Shown here one piece after another: positions 6,139 through 15,161 of a DNA stretch of 26,875 bases (its first letter is position 1; each line of letters begins with the position of its first letter). Under the pieces are notes generated by a model. The model searched no databases, had not been told where the DNA came from, and was given only the letters and a program-made list of their open reading frames with translations. The position numbers and the translations under genes were made by a program. The stretch comes from JADJOY01 sp016713535 [NCBI: Deltaproteobacteria bacterium] (GTDB lineage: Bacteria; JADJOY01). The stretch lies in the NCBI GenBank assembly GCA_016713535.1, contig JADJOY010000053.1, positions 1 to 26,875 of the forward strand. The letters are read 5' to 3'.

Positions 6139-9100
6139 CGGCGATCACGGTTGGTCTCGTTTCCCTCGGCCTCACCTCGTGCAGCAACGACGGCGGGGGC
6201 GGCGGTTCGCAGGCGCCCAAGGCGTCCGTCGCGCGCCGCATCGGCTCGGCCGCTGACCTGATCGGCGGCACCCGCGCCCAGGGCCGCACCGGCGACTGGC
6301 TGCTCGCCAACGACCGCATCCGCGTGATCGTCCAGGACGTGGACGCGGAGCGCTCGATCCACGGCATCTCCCAGTACGGCGGCACCATCCTCGACGCCGA
6401 CCTCGTCCGCGCCGCGGGGGAGCCGGGCAACGACCAGTTCGAGGAGCTGGCGCTGATGGTGAACCTGGAATCGACCCTCCACCCGACGGCGATCGAGGTG
6501 GTCGCCGACGGCAGCGACGGCGGCCCCGCCACGATCCGCGTCACCGGCACCGACGACCTCCTCGACTCCCTCAACTTCTCGTCGCAGGTCGCCGAGCTCG
6601 GCGGCGGGCTGGTGAAGCTGCCCTCCGCCTACGACGACCACGACCTGCCGGTCAGCATCGCCACCGAATACACACTCGCACCGGGCTCGAACGTGGTCGA
6701 GATCCGCACCACGATCCGCAACGACGCCTCCGGCCGCAAGCCCCCCACGCTGCACGTGCCGGTCGGCGACTCGCTGAGCGGCTCGGGACGGCTCGAGGCG
6801 TTCGTGCCGGGGCTCGGCTTCGGCGGCAACTTGACCGGCGAGCTCACGCTGCGCGGCGAGAGCGACTTCGTCGCCTTCACCGGCATCGACGAGGGCGCGG
6901 GGGTGAGCTACGGCTACGCGCCCGCGCCGCTGGGCGGCAACTCGAGCGTGAGTGCCTCGGGTCTGCACATCGTGCTGGGCGGCAACCGCGTCCTCAAGCT
7001 GCTGCTTGGCCTCGAGGACCCGCAGACCGCGATCCCGCCCGGCGAGTCGGCGCTCTTCGTGCGCTACTTCGTGGTCGGCGGCAGCGACATCGCCTCGGTC
7101 CAGGGCACGCTCCATTCCCTGCTCGGCGCGCGCATGGGCTCGGTGCGCGGCCGCGTCACCGTCGACGGCCAGCCGCTCACCGGCGCGCGCGTCGCGGCGC
7201 TCGCCACCTGGGGTGTCCCGGACCAGGCGAAGTGGAACGTCGTGAGCTCGTTCGAGACCGCCGCGGACGGCACGTTCTCCGGCACGCTCCCCGCCGAGCG
7301 CTACGTGCTCGAGGTCGACGCCACCGGGTATCCGTGGGACGGCGGCGGCGCGCCGACCCAGCACGAGATCGAGGTCACCGACACCGCCACCGCCGAGGTG
7401 GAGCTGGCGCTGCCCTCGACCGGCCACCTGCGCGTGAACGTCGCCGACGGCCCCACCGGCACCGCGCTGCCCGCGAAGATCAGCGTCGTCGGCAAGGACC
7501 CGAGCCCGCCGGCGATCCAGAAGCAGAACCTGCCGCTGCTCTCGAACCGCGCCGGGCTCTTCCGCGACGCCACCGGCGACGAGATCCCGCACGGGCTGGC
7601 GCGGGTCTTCAACGTGGACACGAGCGGCGACTCGGGCGACGTGCTCCTCGAACCGGGGCGCTACCGCGTGGTGGTGTCGCGCGGGCCCGAGTACTCGACC
7701 CACGACGAGGTGATCGAGGTGCGCGCCGGCAACACCACGAGCGTCGCCGCCAAGCTCACCCGCGTCGTCGACACCACCGGCTTCGTCACCGCCGACTTCC
7801 ACCAGCACCTGATCAACAGCTTCGACTCCAACATCTCGATCCCGCTGCGGGTGCGGACGCTGCTCGCCGAGGGGCTCGAGCACGCGGTCGCCACCGACCA
7901 CGACTTCCTCACCGACTTCGCGCCCACGGTCGCGAACCTGGGTGTGGCGAGCTGGCTCTCGAGCGGCATCGGCGAGGAGATCACCTCGCCCGACTACGGC
8001 CACTTCAACTCGTGGCCGCTCACGATCGAGACCAGCCGGATCGACGGCGGCGCCCTCGACTGGGGCGCGGGTCGCAACGCGGCGCCGGGGCCAACTTCCC
8101 GAGCCAGGGTGCGTTCGCCATGACGCCCGGCGAGATCCTGGCGAACATCCGCGACAACATCCTCGACCGCGATCCCGACCCCGAGGTGGCACAGATCAAC
8201 CACACAAACGACTCGATCGGCATGTTCGAGCTGCTCGGCGTCGACACCGCCAGCCTGTCGACGTCGGTGTTCACGACCGCGCACCCGCCCGCGCAGTTCC
8301 GGCTGCCCGGCGAGCCGGGCACCAACTTCTTCGACGCGCGCTTCGACGCCCTCGAGGTGCTCATCCAGTCGGACGCCGACTCGGTCACGCGCTTCCTCGA
8401 CCAGAACTTCGGCGACTGGACCAACCTGCTCAACGCCGGCCTCGTGAGCACCGCCACCGGCAACTCGGACACCCACGTGCAGTGGAAGACGCCGGTGGGC
8501 GCGCCGCGCAACTTCGTGGCGGCGAGCACCGACTCGCCGGGCGCGGTGAAGGCGCAGGAGATCGCGGCGTCGGTGCAGGCGGGGCGGGTGGTGATGAGCA
8601 ACGCGCCGTTCGTGAGCGTGCGGCTGGCCGCCCCCGCGCCGGGGGAGGCGGCGAGCCTCGACTTCGGCAAGAGCCGCACGGTGGGCGCCGCCGACGGCAG
8701 CGTGACCCTCGAGATCCGCGTCCAGTCGCCCACCTGGGCGCCCTACGACCAGGTCACCATCTACCGGAACGCGGCCGTGACCGCGACCGACGACGACGGC
8801 GAGCCATCGACGCCGCCTTACTACGCGCCGATCGCGACGCGGGTGCGGACGGCGGGCGCGGATCTGAGCGTGGAGACCGTGGCCGTGGGCGGCGCGAGCC
8901 GGCTCGAGTCGACGCTCACCGGAGCGCTTCGACGGGCTCACCGAGGACTCGTGGTTCGTGGTGCTGGTGCGGGGCACGCCGGGTGTCTCGGCGGCGCTCT
9001 TCCCGGTGATCCCGAACGACGTCGACCCGAGCCAGCCGGCCGAGGACCTGGTGACCAACCCGGCGCGCGGCGGCGTCACCGCGCTCGCCCTCACCAACCC

Positions 9101-9154
9101 GCTCTTCGCCGACGTCAACGCCAACGGAACGTACGATCCCCCGCGCGGCGGTAA
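6120..9154 (+). CDS. CehA/McbA-family PHP metallohydrolase lipoprotein (frameshifted)
   Basis: Large exported protein of about 1,010 residues. It has a lipoprotein signal (MDARTLTAITVGLVSLG then the lipobox LTSC, Cys at about 21) and a Gly/Ser linker. Long beta-rich modules follow, with a carboxypeptidase-regulatory-like fold near 7140-7320 (SVRGRVTVDGQPLTGARVA). The C-terminal PHP-like metallohydrolase carries metal-ligand motifs TADFHQHLINSFDSN, ATDHDF and TATGNSDTHVQ. This combination is the CehA/McbA signature (the family includes carbaryl hydrolase), but the substrate here is unknown. The frame breaks at about 8090 (continuing as ANFPSQGAFAMTPGEI) and about 8920 (continuing as ERFDGLTEDSWFVVLV). 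The family's usual end, NPLFADVNANGTYDPP, is at about 9140. The stop is at 9154 or a few bases later. The ATG at 6120 has only a weak AGG upstream. Probably outer-membrane anchored. Confidence 0.8.
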
Positions 9155-9168
9155 CGCCGCTGATACAC

Positions 9169-9198
9169 CTGGGGTCGGCGACGGAGCCGACCCTCCAG
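9169..9198. repeat. Half copy of the cruciform repeat (3' half)
   Basis: TGGGGTCGGC-gacgga-GCCGACCCTCCAG reproduces the third hairpin plus the closing arm of copy A, with a perfect 8-bp stem GGGTCGGC/GCCGACCC. It starts right after the PHP hydrolase stop and lies 22 bp before copy C. Confidence 0.7.
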
Positions 9199-9220
9199 CC
9201 GTTCGTTCGCGATCGACCGC

Positions 9221-9284
9221 CTGGAGGGCGGCCGCTTCGTCGGCCGCCGGAACCTCGCCCTGGGGTCGTCGGCCGACGCTCCAG
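9221..9284. repeat. Cruciform REP-like repeat, copy C
   Basis: Starts with the same 26 bases as copies A and B, including the hairpin GCGGCCG-CTTCGT-CGGCCGC, and closes with CTCCAG (6-bp outer stem). The middle hairpin is decayed. The third has become the palindrome CGTCGGCCGACG. It lies about 100 bp upstream of the RAYT gene. Confidence 0.78.
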
Positions 9285-9380
9285 CCCTCCGCTCGCGTCG
9301 ATCCGCTGTGCCCCGCGTCCTGGTGTCCCGCCGGCCCCCTATGTCCCGGATCGCGAACGCACCTCCCCACTTCCGCCGAC

Positions 9381-9805
9381 ATGCCCCGGCCGAACCGGGC
9401 GCCGCGGCTCTTGTTCGTCACGGTGTGCACCGCACGGCGTAAGCCTGTCCTCTCGAACCCGCTCGTACATCGGTTGCTTTCCGAGTCCTGGCGCGCCTCC
9501 GACCCACTGGCGCGTCGGGCGCTACGTGGTCATGCCCGACCACGTCCATCTCTTCTGCTCCCCGACGTCGGGCCAGCGGGCTCGCGCGCTGGGTCCGTAC
9601 TGGAAGTCCTCATGTCGCTCGTTGGCCGCGCCCGTCCGAGCAACCGATCTGGCAACCCAGCTTCTGGGACACACAGGTCCGCGGACACGAGAGCTACTCC
9701 CGCAAATGGGACTACGTCCGTCTCAACCCGGTGAGACGGGGGCTGGTCGAGACACCGGACGCCTGGCCCTACGCCGGCCAGATCGACGTTCTCGACTGGC
9801 CGTGA
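9381..9805 (+). CDS. REP-associated tyrosine transposase (RAYT, IS200-like Y1 family; frameshifted)
   Basis: Small single-strand DNA transposase of the HUH superfamily, the domesticated group (TnpA-REP) that processes REP palindromes. The reconstructed product is about 141 residues. It has an N-terminal beta strand LLFVTVCTARRKPVL, then the HUH motif in YVVMPDHVHLFCSP (two metal-binding His), a Trp-rich middle (PIWQPSFWDTQVRGHESY) and the C-terminal signature KWDYVRLNPVRRGL with the probable catalytic Tyr, followed by VETPDAWPYAGQ. These parts are in different frames, with breaks near 9510 and 9580-9640, so the copy is either dead or mis-sequenced. The stop TGA at 9803-9805 is 8 nt from the convergent NuoF-like gene end. 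An earlier ATG at about 9351 is possible. The flanking repeats are likely or plausible substrates. Confidence 0.8.
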
Positions 9806-9811
9806 CCCGGA

Positions 9812-9829
9812 CCTCACCCTGGGGTGAGG
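9812..9829. terminator. Palindrome shared by two convergent gene ends
   Basis: CCTCACCC-TG-GGGTGAGG is a perfect 8-bp inverted repeat with a 2-base loop. It contains the stop codon of the minus-strand NuoF-like gene (9814-9816) and lies 7 nt after the RAYT stop. There is no T-run, so a rho-independent terminator is possible but not typical. Confidence 0.35.
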
Positions 9830-11319
9830 CGGTCGACGAGGCGGTCGAGGTCGACGCCTTCCTGGTCGGCGCGCTTGCGCAGCGCCTCGGCGAGGTCGGG
9901 CGCCACGCGTACGCCGAGCGCATCGGAGAGCGCCTCGGGCCGCGCCTCGACGTCGCCACGCTCGCGCGGCACGGGCGGCGCGTAGGTCCAGTCGGGGCGC
10001 TTCCGCGCAAAGGAGCCGTCGATCACGAAGGTCCGCGTCGCCTCGACGTAGTCGACGAAGAGCAGCACCCCGGCACCGCCTCGGTGGGTGCGAGCGGCTC
10101 GCGGTAGCGCGCCTCGAACTCGCCGCGGAAGCGCGAGATCAGGCTCGGCACCACCGTCGCGCCCTGGACCGGCAGGTAGCAGCGGTGCCCCTGCGGCGCC
10201 GAGCGCGCGCCGTAGAGGGCGCGCTCGGGATCGTCGGCGGTCGCCCGGGTGGCGTCGAAGAGCTCGTCGATCGCGCTCGAGGCGAGCCGGAAGCCCTGCT
10301 TGCACGACGGGCACTGGTTGCAGGACTCGACGTAGAAGAACCGCGCCAGCGCCGACGCGATGCGCGGCACGTTGCGGGTGTCGTCGTAAGCGACGAAGCC
10401 GCCGGCGCCGAGCGCCGAGCCGATCAGCGCCAGCGACCCGAAGTCGGCCGGCGTGTCGAAGCGATCGGGCGTGATCACGCCGCCCGAGAGCCCGGCGAGC
10501 ACCACCTTGAGCCGCCGCCACGCGCGCGGCCCGCCCGCCACCTCGTAGAGCAGCCGCTTGAGCGGCGTCCCCGCCTCCATCTCGTACACGCCCGGCTTCA
10601 CCACGTCGCCGCTCACGGTGAAGAGCACCGTGCCCGGCGTGTCCGCAGTGCCGAGCGCGCGGAACGACTCGGCGCCGCTGCGCACGATCGTCGACACCCG
10701 CGCCAGCGTCTCGACGTTCGACACCAGCGCGGGATTGGGCGACGCGGCGCTCGCGAAGAGCCCGCGCTCGACCGGCGTCTGGTGCGCCTCGCGCGGCAGC
10801 GGCTGCCCTTCCTCGATGTAGTTGAGGAGCGCCTTCTCCTCGCCGAAGAGGTACTCCTCGGGGCCTTCCACCACCGTGACGCGCACGCCGTCGAAGACGC
10901 CGTCGGCGGTGAGCTCGCGGATCGCGTCGCACAGCCGGTCGATCTCGGCGCGGTAGCGCGCGCAGATCGCGACGTACAGATCACGCGCGCCGACCACGTG
11001 CGCCGCGATGCGCAACCCCTCGAGCGCCGCGTACAGGTTGCCAGCGGATAGGTAGCGGTCATGAACGAGCCCGGCTCGGTCTCGGCGGCGTTCATCACCA
11101 CCACCCGCGTCGACGCCGGGTGGCCCGCCACCGCGCGCCGACCTGAGCGCCGTCGGCGAGCCCGACCCACCGCGCCCGCGCAGACCCGCGCCCGGGCTCG
11201 GCGGCGAATCCGCGGGCTCGGTCGAGCGCCGTGGCCACGGCGCTCGGCCGGTTCTCGGCGAGGTACTGCTGGTACGTCGCGTACGGCTTCTCGGGAAGCA
11301 GCCAGTGTTCGGGCTTCAT
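9814..11319 (-). CDS. NuoF-like SLBB and 4Fe-4S domain flavoprotein (frameshifted)
   Basis: About 500-residue relative of NADH-quinone oxidoreductase subunit F. Reconstructed order: N-terminus MKPEHWLLPEKPYATYQQYL; the FMN/NADH region GAGLRGRGGSG and NAAETEPGSFM; DRYLSAGNLYAALEGLRIAA; the GPEEYLFGEEKALLNYIEEG block; SNVETLARV; an SLBB domain (VSGDVVKPGVYEMEAGTPLK); and the 4Fe-4S site ESCNQCPSCKQGF with a later Cys in HRCYLPVQGATVVPSLI. An extra C-terminal tail of about 80 residues (from about 10050 down to 9814) is not usual for NuoF. Frame breaks occur near 11165, 11090-11050 and 10070-10050. The ATG at 11319 has GGAG 7 nt upstream. No other Complex I subunits are near, so it is more likely a stand-alone NAD(P)H-linked electron-transfer protein than respiratory NuoF. 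Confidence 0.8.
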
Positions 11320-11375
11320 CGCGTCGCTCCGGATGCGCGTCTCCTCCGACCGCCCAACCGCCGCCCGCGAGTCTA

Positions 11376-11550
11376 ACCCGCACTATTCATGAACACTTCG
11401 TAGCGAGGCCGCCAAGCGTCGAGCAGATTAGGAATGACGCAGGCTCGAGGCGCGCAGGCGTACTGAACAGTGCGTCAGGCGCCGAATACCGAACACGCCC
11501 AAAGTCACCGACGATCGGCGGCCGCAGAAAACTTCATGAATCGTGCAGGG
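11376..11550. mobile_element. MITE-like element with imperfect terminal inverted repeats
   Basis: The left end at 11380-11413 (GCACTATTCATGAA ... GGCCGCC) matches the inverse of the right end at 11516-11546 (GCACGATTCATGAA ... GGCCGCC on the other strand). About 26 of 34 positions agree by eye once a short gap is allowed. The ends extend outward with CCC/GGG. The interior (about 100 bp) holds no gene, only a small ACTG-AA-CAGT palindrome. No target-site duplication is evident. It fills most of the divergent gap between the NuoF-like gene and the lipoprotein gene. Confidence 0.5.
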
Positions 11551-11611
11551 CAAATCACCGTTGCGACGCCGCCTCGGAGACGCGCAGACTCGAAGGAGGA
11601 GGAATCGTGTC

Positions 11612-12257
11612 ATGGTTCGTCGGACCGAGCGCCACGTCGCGGCCCTCACGCTGGCTGCGTGCGTGGCGAGCCTCTCGTGCCATTCCACCTCGCCCTCCGG
11701 CGCGGCGGTCGGGAGCTCCGTGCCGGCTCCGCCGCCCGTGCTGCGCGCGGCGCCGACGCCCGACTTCACCGCCGCCGAGCTGCGCATGGTCGAGACGGTG
11801 GGCGCCTTCTACGAGTCCCTGCTCACCGCGCTAAAGGACCCCGCGCTGGCGACCAGCGGGGTCGACGCGTGCGCGGCGCGCATCGCGGCGAGCCTCGAAC
11901 CGGTCCGCGGCGCGGCCCGGGAGCTCGCGGCGCCGCACGCGGCCTTGCCCGTCGAGCGGCGCCTCGCGATCCACCAGGAGGCCTTCCGCCGCCACCCGGC
12001 CGAGGTCAGGGCGCTCGTGGAGGCCGCCGGCCGCTGGACGAGCCGCTTCCGCTCGCCCGGCGACCAACCGCAGTTCCGCCGCATCACCGAGCAGGCGCTC
12101 GGGACTTGGGCCCGACGGCGCGCTGTGGGTGGCCGGTGGCTTCGGCCCCCGACGCGGTGGAAGAAGCTCCGGGTGGGCCACCGGACGCGGCGAAAGACGA
12201 GGCTCGGTCATCACGCGACATCTCACCCGGCCCTTCTGGCCCTCCCGATCCTGCTAG
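11612..12257 (+). CDS. Putative lipoprotein of unknown function
   Basis: Starts at an ATG preceded by a strong AAGGAGGAGG run (11593-11602). The N-terminus is a signal sequence (RTERHVAALTLAACVASLSC) with a Cys at about residue 20 where a lipobox would end, followed by a Ser/Pro/Ala-rich linker. The body is helical, with DFTAAELRMVETVGAFYESL and RRLAIHQEAFRRHPAEVRAL. I do not recognise the family. The frame appears to break near 12105: the next frame gives LGPDGALWVAGGFGP and stops at 12257, while the original frame runs on to 12406 with Arg-rich, non-protein-like sequence. It is divergent from the NuoF-like gene and followed at once by another secreted protein, so they may form an operon. 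Confidence 0.55.
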
Positions 12258-13641
12258 TCGCGCTGGCGCCCGCGCTCATGGGCCAGAGGACGTGCACGGC
12301 CTCCCCAGCTCCATCGACGTCTCGGGCCCAGCGCCCGCGAGCGTCGTCGGAACGCCGGTGGTCCCGCTCACGATCACCCTCGGCCACGCCGACGAGACCT
12401 CCCTGAGCGTGCGCGTCGACGGCAACGACGTCACGAGCGCCTTCACCAAGACCAACCTGGGCGCCAACACCACCGCGCAAGGCAACGTCGCGCTCGGCGC
12501 TGGGCCTCACACGATCGTGACCAGCGTCCAGTCGTCCAAGGGCACCCACACCGACACCTCGGCCTTCCAGGTCACGTTCCCGGCCTTCTTCGTTCCCGAT
12601 CAGGTGATCACCGGCCTCGTGCCGGTGGGCACCCCCATCGTCCTCCGCGGCACGGTAAAGGGCGCGTCGTACAAGAGCGTCGGCACCATCGCCGCCACGT
12701 CTCACCCGGCCACCGCCACAGGCGGCAGCGAGTTCATCCAGTACCAGCCCGGGTCGGAGCGCTACGCCCTCTTCGAGATCAGCCAGACCGCGGGGCTGAC
12801 CGTGGGGCAGCAGGCGTGGGGAGTCGGCGCGAAGCTCACCCACGACCAGTGGGTCACCCAGCGGCTGCCGATCCCTTACCCCGGCGACGTCGTCGAGGTC
12901 ACGGGCACGGTGGCCAAGGAGACCTTCGGCGGCGAGGAGCGCTTCGTGATCGCGCCCGTGTCCCAGCTCACCACCGTGACCAGCCCCAACCCGGCGCTCG
13001 GAGACGTCGGCGCGGGCTGTAGCCAGGACACCCAGTGCCGCGACGACCTGATCTGCAGCCGGACCAGCCTGACCTGCTCCACCTTCAGCGCGATCGGCTG
13101 GGGCGGCGACCCACGTGGGGTCAACGGCGCCTGCACGGCCGACGCCGACTGCCCGGCGGGACAGTTCTGCGACCCCGCGTATGCGATCGTCACGAGCGGC
13201 ACCTATGGCATCCACTACTCGGTGAGCCGCGACACCGGACGGCGGATCTGCCGCGTGACGAGCCCGCAAGCGCCGCTCGAGGAGCTCTGCCCGCGCACCG
13301 TGACGACCGACGACGTCCACTCGGGGCGGTTCAAGGAGGGGAAGGAGGTGTGTCTCCGCGCCACCGTCCACTTCCCCCTGTTCGACCCCGGAGACAACGA
13401 CGTCCACGTCCAGGCCGCGCTCGCCAACCCCCACGCCTACCCGGTGGGCAGTCCACCCGTGGCGCTGGTCGGTCACGCGACCGAGGTGGCCCCGCCCTAC
13501 CGCGACCCGGCCAACCCGAGCGGGAAGATCGACGATCCTCCGCCGGGCGTGGACATGGTGGCGATCGGCACCGTCAAGTACGACGACAGCCACGAGTGGT
13601 ACGAGGTCCACCCGATCAAGTGGTGGCGGGCTGCGCAATGA
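12173..13641 (+). CDS. Secreted Cys-rich protein of unknown function
   Basis: A likely signal sequence (HPALLALPILLVALAPALMG, about 12220-12280, preceded by basic residues) is in one frame. The rest, from about 12295, is in another, so one indel near 12290 must be assumed. The mature part starts with an Ig-like stretch (SSIDVSGPAPASVVGTPVV). Two beta-rich regions follow, including GDVVEVTGTVAKETFGGEER. Then comes a disulfide-type region with CSQDTQCRDDLICS and CTADADCPAGQFCDP, a C-x5-C-x5-C spacing frequent in exported proteins of Myxococcota. The end is HEWYEVHPIKWWRAAQ with TGA at 13639-13641. The GTG at 12173 is only one possible start, with GGAAGAAG upstream. The family is not recognised; extracellular or periplasmic location is inferred. 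Confidence 0.6.
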
Positions 13642-13651
13642 CGGCCTGACG

Positions 13652-13665
13652 GACTGACGCCGGCG
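13652..13665. terminator. Perfect 14-bp palindrome after the Cys-rich protein gene
   Basis: TGACGCCGGCGTCA lies about 10 nt after the stop and could mark the transcript end. There is no T-run. The rest of the 181-nt gap to the next gene shows nothing else clear except a GGGAGA Shine-Dalgarno-like site just before the ATG at 13823. Confidence 0.3.
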
Positions 13666-15161
13666 TCACGGCCGCGGCGCGATTCCCAGGGCGGTTCCTT
13701 CGCGTATCCGATGGTTTCGGCGTGATCGGGCTGGTTGCGTTGCCCACCAACCGTTGACGACCTGACTTCGGCAGGCGCAACATCGAAACCTGAATTCATA
13801 CCCCATCCTCGGGAGAGTCTGGATGAGCCGAAACGTCGCGCCGGGATCGAACCTTGGACGCAGGATCGGCTGCCTTGCGGCAGGCTTCGCACTTTGGGTC
13901 GGATGCACTACGGGCCCCCAATACCCGCGCCGAGCGTACGAAACGTCGGTGGTACCCGACTCCACCGGGGCAGCATCAGGCGACCCCAGTGCCCTCGGAC
14001 TCGCCAGCAACGGAACAGTTCGAGTCCGAGGGATGAAGTTCGACGGTGTGAACGAACTGGTGAACCTGCCAGCGCCCCCACGGGGCAAAAGTACGAGGTG
14101 TGTGACGCCGGCACGACGTGGGGCGGCTGCGTTAGCCCGCCCGGCGTGTTCTTCGGCGAAGACTTCCAGCACGAACAAGCAGGGAGGCCGGAGCTCGGAC
14201 CGCTATTACCCTCGATCTCCCCTACTCCCGTTCACGGCACCTTCCCCAGTCAGTCTGCCGATCAGTGTCGCGCTGACAAGAACGCTCCCGGCTCACCCGG
14301 CTCCATCGACTACTTGTACCCACTCGACTTTCAGATCCCGATCGAGAACGTCACTCAGGTCTTCAACAACCTCCAACTCAATGCCAGCGGCGTCGATCAG
14401 CAAACTACCGACAAGCGGTTCGGCGAGTTCGCCTTCCTTCCCACGGGAGCCAATCCGGTCGCCTACGACTACGCATACGCAACCGTCAAAGGCGGCGCGC
14501 TGGCGGTCGTGAACCTCACGACTAGCCGTGGCCAGCAACCTGCCGAGACGGACCTTGTTGCGCTTGCGACCAACAACAAGCTCTGGGTCATGACCGGTGC
14601 TGGACCGGGGAACTTCGCGAATCAAGGAAGTCGTGGTACCGGCCTGACACCGACGAGAGCGTCGCCAAGGGCGATTTCGACGAGGACGGCGACCTCGACG
14701 TCGTCGTCGCCAACAGTGGCGAGGCCAGCTTGAGCCTATTCAAAGGCGATGGCATCGCTCACTTCGCCACTGGAATCCCAATCTACGGGGTCGGCGATGG
14801 CCCCGTGGCCGTCATAGCCAGCGATTTCAATGGCGACGGCCACCTCGATGTCGCCGCGCTGCGAAAAGGGACGTGCCACCCGACTGTTCGGTGAAGATCC
14901 TCGAAGGAAACGGGGCTGGCGCGTTCACCGCGGTCTCGTCCAACTTCATGGCTGGCACTGCCGGGACGGACGAGCCGACAGGACTTGCGGTTGCCCGAGT
15001 CGACGCCGACACCCTTCCTGATCTCCTGATTTCCACCTACGACAAGGTCAGCCAGGCCGGCACCGTAGCCTTCCTCCGAAACAGCACCGGCCCGGGGTAT
15101 CGAGCAACATGGCATCCCTCGCCACCTTCACAGCGTCCGGCTTTCGTGTGGGTAACCCCTA

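Noticed and set aside
5565-8192. A minus-strand open frame of about 875 codons
   Set aside because: It lies opposite the recognisable GGDEF end and PHP lipoprotein. Its product is Arg/Gly/Val-rich low-complexity sequence typical of the complement of high-GC genes.
9814-11319. Respiratory Complex I operon (nuo)
   Set aside because: Only a NuoF-like gene is present. Its neighbours are a RAYT and unknown secreted proteins.
11470-12290. The 5' part of the long frame that encodes the Cys-rich protein, as part of that protein
   Set aside because: From 11470 to about 12290 this frame is Arg/Pro/Gly-rich, while another frame has the ribosome site, signal peptide and helical protein. The Cys-rich protein proper starts later.
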